Below are positions 32,909 through 41,284 of a stretch of DNA of 64,000 bases, in pieces. How positions within the stretch are numbered: the first letter of the stretch is position 1; each line of letters opens with the position of its first letter. The notes beneath the pieces were generated by a model. The model was given only the letters and a program-made list of their open reading frames with translations, was not told the DNA's origin and did no database searches. Where the stretch lies: positions 372,001 to 436,000 of the forward strand of contig NZ_BSOW01000001.1 in NCBI RefSeq assembly GCF_030160715.1, given 5' to 3'. Both the position numbers and the translations under genes were made by a program. The stretch comes from Bradyrhizobium iriomotense (GTDB taxonomy: Bacteria > Pseudomonadota > Alphaproteobacteria > Rhizobiales > Xanthobacteraceae).

Positions 32909-34068
32909 TCGATTTTTCGCTGCCTGAGGATACGCGCCTCCTGGTCGACACCGTCCGCCGCTTCGTTGAGACGGAGGTGCAGCCGCTTGAGGACGAGGTG
33001 GAGCGGACGGCCACTGTACCGGCCGACACGCTGGCGGTGACCAAGGCCAAGGCGCAGAAGCTTGGCCTTTACGCGATGAACATGCCGGCGGATGTCGGTG
33101 GCGGCGGGCTGTCCTGCGTCGAGCATTGCCTCGTCGAGGAAGAATTCGGCAAGACGTCGGATGCCTTGATCCGCCGCGTGTTCGGCCAGGTCTATCCGAT
33201 GCTGATGGCCTGCAAGGGCGATCAGGTCGAGCGTTACCTGCTGCCGACTGTGAAGGGCGACAAGATCTGCGCCATGGCGATCACCGAGCCGGGCGCAGGC
33301 TCCGACGCCGCATCAATCAGTACGACGGCGCATCGCGACGGCGACCAGTGGGTCCTCAACGGCACCAAGCATTTCATCAGCGACGGCGATATCGCTGACT
33401 ACATCATCCTGATGGCGCTGACCGACAAGGACAAGCGGGCACGCGGCGGCATCACGCTGTTCCTGGTCGATCGCGGCACGCCCGGCTTCAAGGTCGCGCG
33501 CACCCAACCGATGATGGGCCATCGCGGCTATGGCCATGCCGAGCTGAGCTTTGAGGACTGCCGCATCCCTAAGGCGGCCGTTCTCGGCGAGGTCGGCGGC
33601 GGCTTCAAGCTGATCATGCAGAGCGTGCTCCAGATCCGCTTGGCCCATATCGGCGCGCGCGCCGTCGGCATGGCACAGCGGGCGCTCGAAATGATGCGCA
33701 AGCATGCCGGCGAGCGCCGCCAGTTCGGTCAGTTCATCGGCGACTTCCAGATGGTGCAGAAGCTGATCGCCGATTCCGCCACCGAAATCTTCGGCGTCAA
33801 GATGATGGTGATGAACGCCGCCTGGGACATCGATCAGGGCAAGGATGCGCGCGACAAGGTCTCGATGATCAAGGTTGCGGCGTCCGAGATGCAGGGCCGC
33901 GTCGTCGACCGCGCCATCCAGGTGTTCGGCGGCATGGGCTTCAGCAAGGACCTGCCGCTGGAGCGCATGTATCGCGACGCCCGCGTCACCCGCATCTATG
34001 ACGGCACCTCCGAAATTCACCGTATGCTGGTCGCGCGCAGCACCATCAAGAACGGCTTGCAGCTCTAA
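32905..34068 (+). CDS. acyl-CoA dehydrogenase with Asp at the base position
   Basis: A 387-residue FAD enzyme with ITEPGAGSDAASI (126-138), RRQFGQFIGDFQMVQ and FGGMGFSKDLPLERMYRDAR. Where most relatives have the catalytic Glu (YEGT), this one has Asp366 in RIYDGTSEIHR. Some subfamilies carry Asp here, so it is probably active but on a different acyl chain shape than the Glu-type paralogue at 27980. ATGA overlap with the CoA-transferase gene suggests that it acts on that enzyme's product. Confidence 0.9.
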   Translation: MIDFSLPEDTRLLVDTVRRFVETEVQPLEDEVERTATVPADTLAVTKAKAQKLGLYAMNMPADVGGGGLSCVEHCLVEEEFGKTSDALIRRVFGQVYPMLMACKGDQVERYLLPTVKGDKICAMAITEPGAGSDAASISTTAHRDGDQWVLNGTKHFISDGDIADYIILMALTDKDKRARGGITLFLVDRGTPGFKVARTQPMMGHRGYGHAELSFEDCRIPKAAVLGEVGGGFKLIMQSVLQIRLAHIGARAVGMAQRALEMMRKHAGERRQFGQFIGDFQMVQKLIADSATEIFGVKMMVMNAAWDIDQGKDARDKVSMIKVAASEMQGRVVDRAIQVFGGMGFSKDLPLERMYRDARVTRIYDGTSEIHRMLVARSTIKNGLQL

Positions 34069-34079
34069 GGAAGCGATCG

Positions 34080-34487
34080 ATGTCCCACGCACCTCTCAAG
34101 CTCGGCGCAGCCTTCGCATTCCGCAAGACCATGACGGTCGCCGAGCAGGCGATGTTCACCGGCATCAGCGGCAATCTCGGCGGTCTCTATGTCGACGCCG
34201 TCCGCGCCAAAAAGGTGGGCGCCTCCAACATGGTCGCTTTCGAGCTTGCGGTCGGCGGTCTCGCCACCACCTGCCTCAGCCAGCTTGGCGGTCCGTCGCG
34301 GCGGATCGGCAGCATCGCGCTGAATTTTGCCGCGCCCGTGATCGTCGGCGAGTCCGTTGAGGCCAAGGCCGAGATCGTCTCGGTTGCCGGCGATGACGCG
34401 ATCTGCCGGGTCACCTGCACGCTGTCGCCCTCGGGCGCGACCGTGGTGGACGGCACCGCGACGCTGGTTCCTTTTGCCAAGGCCTGA
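34080..34487 (+). CDS. MaoC-like hotdog protein, divergent
   Basis: A 135-residue hotdog-fold protein (KLGAAFAFRKTMTVAEQAMF). The position of the Asp-His hydratase dyad reads GISGNLGGLYVDAVRAKKVG: Asn replaces Asp and Tyr replaces His, so catalysis as a hydratase is doubtful. It is 3 nt upstream of a normal-sized MaoC gene and resembles two-subunit hydratases in which one chain is catalytically poor. Confidence 0.7.
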   Translation: MSHAPLKLGAAFAFRKTMTVAEQAMFTGISGNLGGLYVDAVRAKKVGASNMVAFELAVGGLATTCLSQLGGPSRRIGSIALNFAAPVIVGESVEAKAEIVSVAGDDAICRVTCTLSPSGATVVDGTATLVPFAKA

Positions 34488-34490
34488 GCC

Positions 34491-34922
34491 ATGTACGATC
34501 CAAAATCGTTCGACGATCTCAAGGTGAATGACAGGGTCAGCCTGAGCAAGACCATCACCGAGGCGGACGGCGCGCTCTACATCGCCGCCACCGGCGATTT
34601 CGGTCCCGTCCATGTCGACGAGGTCTATGCGGGTGCCACGCGCTTCGGCCGAAGGCTCGCGCCGGGGATCATGGTTGCGGGCCTCTGCACCAGTATCCTC
34701 ACCAGCGAGCTGGTCGGCACCATCGGCGTGTCGGTGGAGGACCGGTTCTGGTTCACCGGCCCGGTGTTCTACGGCGACACGCTCACCTTCGACGTCTGGA
34801 TCGCCGAGCAGCATGACGAGACCCGCACCATCATCTGGGAGGCGAGCGCCCGCAACGAGGGCGGCCTCGAAGTGCTGAAGGCGCGGGCGAGCCTGAAATT
34901 TCCGCGGCGAAAACCGTCATGA
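34491..34922 (+). CDS. MaoC family hydratase
   Basis: A 143-residue MaoC-domain protein. The hydratase segment is ATGDFGPVHVDEVYAGATRF, retaining Asp and His, followed by LAPGIMVAGL. It probably hydrates the enoyl-CoA produced by the dehydrogenase at 32905, perhaps as a heteromer with the preceding divergent hotdog protein. It overlaps the following DapA-like gene by 4 bp. Confidence 0.85.
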   Translation: MYDPKSFDDLKVNDRVSLSKTITEADGALYIAATGDFGPVHVDEVYAGATRFGRRLAPGIMVAGLCTSILTSELVGTIGVSVEDRFWFTGPVFYGDTLTFDVWIAEQHDETRTIIWEASARNEGGLEVLKARASLKFPRRKPS

Positions 34923-35872
34923 GCAAGGCGATGAAGAAACCGGATTTGCGCGGCGTCACGGTCGCGACCGTGCTGCCCTTTAGGGACGACAGCTCGATCG
35001 ACTGGGACGGCTATGCCCGCCTGCTCGACTATTGCGCCTGTCCGGACGGGATCGCGGCAGTGTTCGTCAACGGCCATGCCGGCGAGGGCGGATCGCTTTC
35101 GGATGACGAACGTCAGGCCGTGATCGAGCGGACGCGCAAGCAGATCGGCGGCAAGCCGTTGCTGGCTGGCATCATCGCGCACTCGACGGCGGAGGCGATC
35201 CACCAGGCGCAGCTCGCGGAATCTGCGGGTGCCGATTGCGCCGTGTTGTTTCCGCCGGCACCGCTCGGTGGCGGTGCGTCGGCGACCTCGCGCGCGCCGC
35301 TGGCCTTCGCGCAGGCGGTGAGCTCCGCCATCGGTATTCCGGTCTCGATCTTTCAGTATCCGCTGGCATCCGGTTTCGGCTATTCGCCGGAGACGCTGGC
35401 GAAGATCGCAGCCCTCGACAGCGTCATTGCCATCAAGGAAGGCAGCGATACCATGCTGGCCTATGACGAGAACCGTCGGGCCGTGAAGCAGGCCGATCCG
35501 TCCGTCGCAATCCTGCCGTCGAACTTCAACTGGTTCCTGCCGCAGCTCGCCGTCGGCGGCGACGGCATTCTCTCGGGTCTTGTCAGCCTCGCACCGCATC
35601 TGTTCGCAGAACTGTGGCAGGCCTCGCTCGCCGATGATCTCAAGGCGATGCGCGCGGTCAACGAGCGGCTCTATCCGATCGTGCGTTCGATCTATGGGCC
35701 GGCGCCGATCATGGACATGCACACACGCATGAAGGCCGGGCTCAAGGCGCTCGGCCTGATCCGCAATGCCGATCCGCGGCCGCCGCTGCTGCCGGTGCTG
35801 CCTGCGCTGTGCGACGGCATCGCGACGACGGTCGGCGCGGCACGTGCGGCCGGCAATATTCGCGTGGCATGA
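34919..35872 (+). CDS. DapA-family protein with NGHAGE motif
   Basis: A 317-residue TIM-barrel protein of the dihydrodipicolinate synthase family. The Schiff-base lysine is kept (Lys173 in VIAIKEGS). The pyruvate-carboxylate loop GTTGE is replaced by NGHAGE (51-56) and the catalytic Tyr is Phe145 in SIFQYPLA. This predicts an imine-forming lyase whose substrate lacks the usual pyruvate end. It shares NGHAGE with the paralogue at 38699. ATGA overlap with the MaoC gene. Confidence 0.85.
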   Translation: MSKAMKKPDLRGVTVATVLPFRDDSSIDWDGYARLLDYCACPDGIAAVFVNGHAGEGGSLSDDERQAVIERTRKQIGGKPLLAGIIAHSTAEAIHQAQLAESAGADCAVLFPPAPLGGGASATSRAPLAFAQAVSSAIGIPVSIFQYPLASGFGYSPETLAKIAALDSVIAIKEGSDTMLAYDENRRAVKQADPSVAILPSNFNWFLPQLAVGGDGILSGLVSLAPHLFAELWQASLADDLKAMRAVNERLYPIVRSIYGPAPIMDMHTRMKAGLKALGLIRNADPRPPLLPVLPALCDGIATTVGAARAAGNIRVA

Positions 35873-35883
35873 GGAGCGAGCCC

Positions 35884-36186
35884 ATGCCGGACGAGGCCTT
35901 CATCCACATCGTGCGGGTCGACATCGATCCCGAGCACGAAGCCGCGTTCAATACCTGGTACGAGCAGAAGCATCTTCCGGATCTGCTCGCCTGTCCCGGC
36001 TGGCTCTCTGCAAAGCGCTTCGTCTCCGTCGGCGAGGGGCCGAAATACGCGGCCATGTACGAGGTCGCGGGACGCTGGGCGTTCGAGACGCCGGAGTTTC
36101 TGAGGGTGAAGGGATTCGGCCCGTTCGAATCCCTGGTGAAGAATTTCATGCGCATCCAGCTCAAGCCGATGTCGGGACCGGCTTGA
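35884..36186 (+). CDS. small dimeric alpha/beta-barrel (EthD/DUF4286-like) protein
   Basis: A 100-residue protein from ATG 35884, preceded by GAGGAG. The start DEAFIHIVRVDIDPEHEAAF, then NTWYEQKHLPDLLACPGW, is typical of ferredoxin-like dimeric barrels such as EthD or DUF4286 proteins. These often help mono-oxygenases or isomerases, or bind a small ligand. It sits between the second DapA-like gene and the transporter genes. Confidence 0.7.
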   Translation: MPDEAFIHIVRVDIDPEHEAAFNTWYEQKHLPDLLACPGWLSAKRFVSVGEGPKYAAMYEVAGRWAFETPEFLRVKGFGPFESLVKNFMRIQLKPMSGPA

Positions 36187-36310
36187 AGCGGGGCAAAGAC
36201 GATGCTGCCTGCCGTGTCGCGAGATCCGGCAGACTGCATCCAAGAAACGTCGAGGGAGAATCCCGGGCGAGGGACTGCATCGGTCATTGGCGTCTTACTG
36301 GAGGTATTAC

Positions 36311-37147
36311 ATGGTCTCGACACTGCTTCGCTTGGGTGCGGCCGCCGCACTCCTTCTCGCATCCGCGTCCGCGCATGCCGCCTGCACGCCCGCGATTGCC
36401 GACGGCGATCTGATCGCGCCCGGAAAATTGCAACTCTCGATCAACCCGACCAACCCACCGCAGCAATTCGTCGACAAAGACGGCCAGTTGCAGGGTCTCA
36501 ACGTGGAACTCGCCGCCGAGCTCGGCAAGCGGTTGTGTCTTCCGGTCGAGCTTATCCGGATGGATTTTCCGGCCATGATTCCTGCCTTAGGCGCAGCGCG
36601 CATCGACGGCGTAAATACAGGCATGTTCTGGACCGAGGAACGCTCGAAGCTGATGTACATGGTGCCGTACGCCATTCAGGCGATCTCGGTCGTGGTTGCG
36701 CCCGATAGCGGCACAAAAATTGCTACCGAAAGCGATCTGATCGGAAAATCATCCGCGGTCGAGGTCAGCAGCTATCAGATGAATTGGCTCAAGAAGCTCA
36801 GCGATACGAGCGTGGCGAAGGGCGGCGCAGCCGTCGAGATGCGGACATTCCCGACCGCGACCAATGTCGTCAGCGCGCTGCTCGCGGGGCAGGTTGACAA
36901 CGCGCTGCTGGTCGACAGCGTGGCGCGCGATCTCGTCGGTCGTGGTCGCGTGAAAGAGGTTCTGAGCGGCCTCGGCACGGCCAGGACGACGCTCGGTTTC
37001 CGCAACAAGACGGTGGCCGATACCGTCGTCAAGGCGCTCAACACGATGCGTGCCGACGGCTTCTATCAGGCGCTGTTCGACAAGTTCGGCCTGACCGCCA
37101 TGCCAGCCGATCAGCCGCTTGCGATCGCCGGCCCAGGTCCGGCCTGA
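36311..37147 (+). CDS. ABC transporter substrate-binding protein (family 3)
   Basis: A 278-residue periplasmic binding protein from ATG 36311, six bases after GGAGG. The signal peptide is MVSTLLRLGAAAALLLASAS and cleavage is near AHA/A. The mature part has LQLSINPTNPPQQFVDK, LQGLNVELAAELGKRLC and GMFWTEERSK, matching the orphan paralogue at 24978. Together with the next two genes it forms a complete importer for a polar amino acid or similar small acid. Confidence 0.92.
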   Translation: MVSTLLRLGAAAALLLASASAHAACTPAIADGDLIAPGKLQLSINPTNPPQQFVDKDGQLQGLNVELAAELGKRLCLPVELIRMDFPAMIPALGAARIDGVNTGMFWTEERSKLMYMVPYAIQAISVVVAPDSGTKIATESDLIGKSSAVEVSSYQMNWLKKLSDTSVAKGGAAVEMRTFPTATNVVSALLAGQVDNALLVDSVARDLVGRGRVKEVLSGLGTARTTLGFRNKTVADTVVKALNTMRADGFYQALFDKFGLTAMPADQPLAIAGPGPA

Positions 37148-37166
37148 TACCCACGGAGACGAGCCG

Positions 37167-37898
37167 ATGAGCCATTTCAGTCCGACGGCCGCCGTCAATT
37201 ACTTCTTCAACTACTTTTTGATGAAAGGAGTGCTCGTCACCATCGGCTTGACGGTGGCGGCGGTCGTGGGTGGATTGATCCTGGGCATGGGCATCGCGTT
37301 GTTGCGCATGTCGTCCAATCCCGTGCTCTCGGGCGCCGCGCGCCTCTACATCTGGTTCTTCCGCGGCACGCCGCTGCTGATCCAGCTGGTGGTAATCTAC
37401 AGCGGCCTGCCGCAGCTGGGGATCAAGTTCAGCGTTATCACCTGCGCTCTGGTCGGCCTGATCCTCAACGAGGCCGCCTATCTCGCCGAGATAGTGCGCA
37501 GTGGCTTCATGGCGGTGTCGGCGGGCCAGCGAGAGGCCGCCTGGGCGCTCAGCCTCTCGCCTTGGGTGACGTTCCGCCGCGTGACCCTGCCGCAAGCATT
37601 CCGACTGATGATTCCGCCGCTCGGCAACTCCATCAACTCCCTGCTGAAGGCGACTTCGCTGGCATCAGTGATCTCGGTGGAGGAACTCATGCGCCGCAGC
37701 GACATGCTAATGCAGGAGCACTTCCAGATTCTTGAAGTCTATGCTGCTGCGACGGCGTATTACCTGATCCTCACCTCGGTCTGGGATGCGATCCAGCGCC
37801 GGCTGGAGAAGCATTTCGGTCGGTCGAGCGCTGCGAAATCCAGGCGGGTCGTGGCAAGGGCGCCGGTTGTGCAAGCAAGCGTGGAGGCCCGCGCATGA
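37167..37898 (+). CDS. polar amino acid ABC transporter permease
   Basis: A 243-residue inner-membrane permease of the HisM/GlnP type, with about five helices. The RLYIWFFRGTPLLIQLVVIY segment and the EAA loop (REAAWALSLSPWVTFRRVTLPQ) that docks the ATPase are both present. A single permease gene implies a homodimeric channel. ATG at 37167 after CGGAGAC; it overlaps the ATPase gene by 4 bp. Confidence 0.92.
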   Translation: MSHFSPTAAVNYFFNYFLMKGVLVTIGLTVAAVVGGLILGMGIALLRMSSNPVLSGAARLYIWFFRGTPLLIQLVVIYSGLPQLGIKFSVITCALVGLILNEAAYLAEIVRSGFMAVSAGQREAAWALSLSPWVTFRRVTLPQAFRLMIPPLGNSINSLLKATSLASVISVEELMRRSDMLMQEHFQILEVYAAATAYYLILTSVWDAIQRRLEKHFGRSSAAKSRRVVARAPVVQASVEARA

Positions 37899-38695
37899 GC
37901 GAGATGTCGATGAATACGGCTGGCGGTGTCGAAGGCGCAACGGCGCAACCGCAATTGCGCGAGGTGCCTGCGGTTCGCATGGAGGCCGTCTACAAGCACT
38001 ATGGCGACTTTACCGCGCTGAACGAGGTCGACCTCAAGGTCGCCAAGGGTGAGAAGATCGTGGTCTGCGGTCCCTCCGGCTCGGGCAAGTCGACGCTCAT
38101 TCGCTGCATCAACCACATCGAGAAGCACGACGAAGGCCTGATCTACGTCAACGGCATCGAGCTCGACAATCAGCGCAAGAACATCGATGCGGTCAGGCGC
38201 GACACCGGCATGGTGTTCCAGAGCTTTAATCTGTTTCCGCACATGACGGTGCTCGAGAACTGCACCCTGGCGCCGATGACCGCGAACGGCATGAGCGAGG
38301 CGGAGGCAAAGGACCTCGCCATGCATTTCCTCACCAAGGTCCGGATTCCCGACCAGGCCGAGAAATTCCCGGGCCAGCTCTCGGGTGGCCAGCAGCAGCG
38401 CGTCGCCATCGCACGCGCGCTGTGCATGCGGCCGAAGATCATGCTGTTCGACGAACCGACCTCCGCGCTCGACCCTGAGATGGTCAAGGAAGTGCTTGAG
38501 ACCATGAAGAAGCTCGCGGAAGAGGGCATCACCATGCTGTGCGTGACCCACGAGATGGGCTTTGCCCGCGAGGTCGCCGACCGCATCGTCTTCATGAATG
38601 AAGGAAAGGTCGTCGAGCAGGCCGCGCCGCAAGAGTTCTTCAGCAATCCGAAGTCCGAGCGGGCTCGGACCTTCCTCGACCAGATCATTCACTAG
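37895..38695 (+). CDS. polar amino acid ABC transporter ATP-binding protein
   Basis: A 266-residue ABC ATPase. Walker A is GPSGSGKST, the Q-loop is in VFQSFNLFPHMTV, the signature is LSGGQQQRVAIARAL and Walker B is IMLFDEPTSALDPE, followed by the H-loop in CVTHEM. An N-terminal extension of about 25 residues precedes the domain. It energises the importer encoded just upstream and ends 3 nt before the third DapA-like gene. Confidence 0.95.
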   Translation: MSEMSMNTAGGVEGATAQPQLREVPAVRMEAVYKHYGDFTALNEVDLKVAKGEKIVVCGPSGSGKSTLIRCINHIEKHDEGLIYVNGIELDNQRKNIDAVRRDTGMVFQSFNLFPHMTVLENCTLAPMTANGMSEAEAKDLAMHFLTKVRIPDQAEKFPGQLSGGQQQRVAIARALCMRPKIMLFDEPTSALDPEMVKEVLETMKKLAEEGITMLCVTHEMGFAREVADRIVFMNEGKVVEQAAPQEFFSNPKSERARTFLDQIIH

Positions 38696-38698
38696 CCG

Positions 38699-39640
38699 AT
38701 GTCGGCGGGGACGCGGACATTTGGCGATCGCCTGCGCGGCATTCATGCTGCCACGATCGTGCCGATGACGCCCGATTATGGGATCGATGAGGCGCAGTTG
38801 GCGGCGCATCTCGCTTCGGTCACGTCCACGCCGGGCATCGATGGGCTGTTGGTAAACGGCCACGCCGGCGAGAATTTCGTGCTGTCGCTGGCCGAGAAAC
38901 GGCGCGTCGTGGAACTGGCGCGAGAGCACGCTCCGAAGGGGTGCCTGATCGTCTCCGGGGTCAACCATGAATCCAGCCTGGAGGCCGCGCGCGAGGCGAC
39001 TGCGTTGGAGCAGGCCGGTGCGGATGGGCTTCTGGTGTTTCCGCCCAACAGCTGGGCGCTCGGACACGCCGACGACTGTGTCATCGAACATCACCGCCAT
39101 ATCAGAGATGCCACGACTGTGCCGCTGATGCTCTACGCCGCACCGGTTGGTGCAGGTGCGATGGCCTATTCACCGCCGCTGCTGGAACGGCTGGTCGCAG
39201 ATCTTCGCTTCGTGGCGATCAAGGAAGGCAGCTGGGAGGTCGCGACATACGAGCAGAATCTGCGGTTGATCGGCAAGCTGCGGCCGGAGTTCGTCGTGCT
39301 CGGCTCCGGCGATGAGCACCTGCTGACGAGCTATCTCGTCGGCTCGGCCGGCAGCCAGGTTAGCCTCGCCTGCGTGGTTCCGGAGCTTGTCGTCAGCCTC
39401 TTGAGTGCTGCTGAAGCCGGCGACTGGGAGCAGGCGCGGGCCGCGCACGAGAAGCTCTATCCGCTGGCCGTCGCAATCTACCGCGATGCGCCGGGAGGAC
39501 GCGCGACGGTGCGGCTCAAGGCTTGTCTGAAATTGCTCGGACGTCTCGCAAGCGATGCGACGCGGCCGCCGCAACCGCCGGCAACGCCAAACGAGCGACT
39601 CGCGCTCGAGCAGGCGCTGCGGATCGCCGGCGCTCTCTAA
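38699..39640 (+). CDS. DapA-family protein with NGHAGE motif, second copy
   Basis: A 313-residue dihydrodipicolinate-synthase-family protein. It has NGHAGE at 53-58, Tyr146 in LMLYAAPV and the Schiff-base Lys175 in FVAIKEGS. Compared with the 34919 paralogue it keeps the Tyr, so the two are probably not redundant. It closes the plus arm. Its last bases overlap the end of the decayed monooxygenase on the other strand. Confidence 0.85.
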   Translation: MSAGTRTFGDRLRGIHAATIVPMTPDYGIDEAQLAAHLASVTSTPGIDGLLVNGHAGENFVLSLAEKRRVVELAREHAPKGCLIVSGVNHESSLEAAREATALEQAGADGLLVFPPNSWALGHADDCVIEHHRHIRDATTVPLMLYAAPVGAGAMAYSPPLLERLVADLRFVAIKEGSWEVATYEQNLRLIGKLRPEFVVLGSGDEHLLTSYLVGSAGSQVSLACVVPELVVSLLSAAEAGDWEQARAAHEKLYPLAVAIYRDAPGGRATVRLKACLKLLGRLASDATRPPQPPATPNERLALEQALRIAGAL

Positions 39641-40110
39641 GCCGCAAAGAACGGGTTCGCCGGTCGCGCGAGGCCGAGGTGATCGCGCAACATTGTTCCC
39701 TCATAGTCCGCACGGAACAGCCCGCGCTCCTGCAGGATCGGCACGACGAGCTGGACGAAATCCTCGAAACCCTCGTGGAAATATGGCCGCGTGACGTTAA
39801 GACGTCGGCGGCGTGCTCTTCGAGCCAGAGCTGGAGCGTGTCGGCGATGCGTTCGGCCGAGCCGCACAACACCCAATGGCCGCGGGCGGCAGCGGTGAGA
39901 TTGCAGAGATCGCGCAAAGCTATGTTCTCGCGGCGTCCCTTGGCGATCATGACGCTGGCAAAACTGTGATAGCTGCCCGATGGGGCGATATCAGGGACCG
40001 GCCAGTCGAGATCGTAGGCTGACATGCCCAATTTGCCGGAGCGAATAAGCGGCTTTCGCCGCGTTTGGATCGGCCGCCGAGGTGTCGAAATCCGCTTCGT
40101 TGCAAATCGA
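39637..40110 (-). pseudogene. NtaA/SnaA-type flavin monooxygenase, C-terminal remnant
   Basis: Only the C-terminal third remains. One frame reads SAYDLDWPVPDI, then ARGHWVLCGSAERIADTLQL; the next frame continues VTRPYFHEGFEDFVQLVVPI and ends with LRDHLGLARPANPFFAA. A further shift lies upstream near 40030-40060. Family members end with just these segments (ARGH..VGTP..IAD, GF.DF...VPELQRRG, TLRDHLGL). At least two frameshifts and a missing N-terminus mark it as a pseudogene. Confidence 0.75.
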
Positions 40111-40201
40111 CACTGCCCTTCGGATCGTTGTTCCACCATGATGGCGTCAATGCGCAGCAAGTGGTTATGGACGGCAGGCGATTATGTGCACGTTCGGCGG
40201 C

Positions 40202-40226
40202 TATACTATCTCGCTGAAATAGTATA
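40202..40226. promoter_or_regulatory. inverted repeat / -10 region before dusA
   Basis: TATACTAT at 40202-40209 and ATAGTATA at 40219-40226 form perfect 8-bp arms around a 9-nt loop. TATACT is a strong -10 hexamer on either strand. It lies 11-35 bp before the annotated dusA start, so it may serve as promoter, operator or a leader hairpin. Confidence 0.45.
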
Positions 40227-40236
40227 ACGGGGGCCA

Positions 40237-41256
40237 GTGCATAGAGGATGTTATAACCAATTGGAATCGCAAGACTATCGCTTTTCTGTGGCACCCATGA
40301 TGGATTGGACCGACCGGCACTGCCGGGTATTCCACCGTCATCTGACGCGGCGGGCGCTGCTTTATACGGAGATGCTGACGACCGGCGCCGTCATCCATGG
40401 TGACCGGGCGCGGTTGCTTGGCTTCGACGCGAGCGAGCATCCGGTGGCGCTCCAGCTTGGCGGCTCGGATCCGCGCGAGCTTGCGCTGGCGGCGCAGATC
40501 GGCGCCGATTTCGGCTATGACGAGATCAACCTCAATGTCGGCTGCCCGTCCGACCGGGTAAAGGACGGCCGCTTCGGCGCGTGCCTGATGGCCGAGCCCG
40601 AGCTGGTGGCCTCGTGCGTGGAGGCGATGAAACGCGCCGTGGGTGTGCCCGTGACGGTGAAGTGCCGCATCGGCATCGACGACCAGGATCCGGAAGTTGC
40701 GCTTGATCGGCTGGCGCGCGCGGTGGTCGCGGCGGGCTCTGATGCGCTGATCGTGCATGCCCGAAAAGCCTGGCTCAACGGCCTGTCGCCGAAAGAGAAC
40801 CGCGACATTCCGCCGCTCGACTACGATCGCGTCTATCGTCTCAAGCGGGCGTTGCCCAACGTGCCTATTATCATCAACGGCGGCATCCCCGGCATCGACG
40901 AGGCGAAGGCCCATCTCGCCCACGTCGATGGCGTGATGCTGGGGCGCGCCGCCTATCACGATCCGTGGCGGCTGCTCGCGGTCGATCCGGAATTCTTCGG
41001 TGAGGCTGCACCGCATGCAACGATGCAGGCCGCGCTCGAGGCCATGATGCCCTACATTGCCGAGCAACTTGCGCGCGGCACGCGGCTGCACGCGATCACC
41101 AGGCATTTCGTCGGTGCGTTCCATGCCGTGCCGGGCGCACGTGCCTTCCGCCGCCATCTTGCAGAGCATGGCGTGAGGCCGGGCGCCGGGCTCGATGTTC
41201 TTCGCGATGCGATCGCGCGCGTTAGTGATCGCGCGGTGGCGCAAGCCGCGGAATAG
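40237..41256 (+). CDS. dusA: tRNA-dihydrouridine(20/20a) synthase DusA
   Basis: A 339-residue FMN enzyme reducing uridine to dihydrouridine in tRNA D loops. The start of the domain RFSVAPMMDWTDRHCRVFHR, the NVGCPSDRVKDGRFGACLM segment with the catalytic Cys in GAC, VKCRIGID and the C-terminal GVMLGRAAYHDPW are characteristic of DusA. The GTG at 40237 gives the longest frame; TTG at 40261 is also possible. A terminator follows. Confidence 0.93.
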   Translation: MHRGCYNQLESQDYRFSVAPMMDWTDRHCRVFHRHLTRRALLYTEMLTTGAVIHGDRARLLGFDASEHPVALQLGGSDPRELALAAQIGADFGYDEINLNVGCPSDRVKDGRFGACLMAEPELVASCVEAMKRAVGVPVTVKCRIGIDDQDPEVALDRLARAVVAAGSDALIVHARKAWLNGLSPKENRDIPPLDYDRVYRLKRALPNVPIIINGGIPGIDEAKAHLAHVDGVMLGRAAYHDPWRLLAVDPEFFGEAAPHATMQAALEAMMPYIAEQLARGTRLHAITRHFVGAFHAVPGARAFRRHLAEHGVRPGAGLDVLRDAIARVSDRAVAQAAE

Positions 41257-41284
41257 CGACACCCTCTGAATGTTGAAAGCGAAG

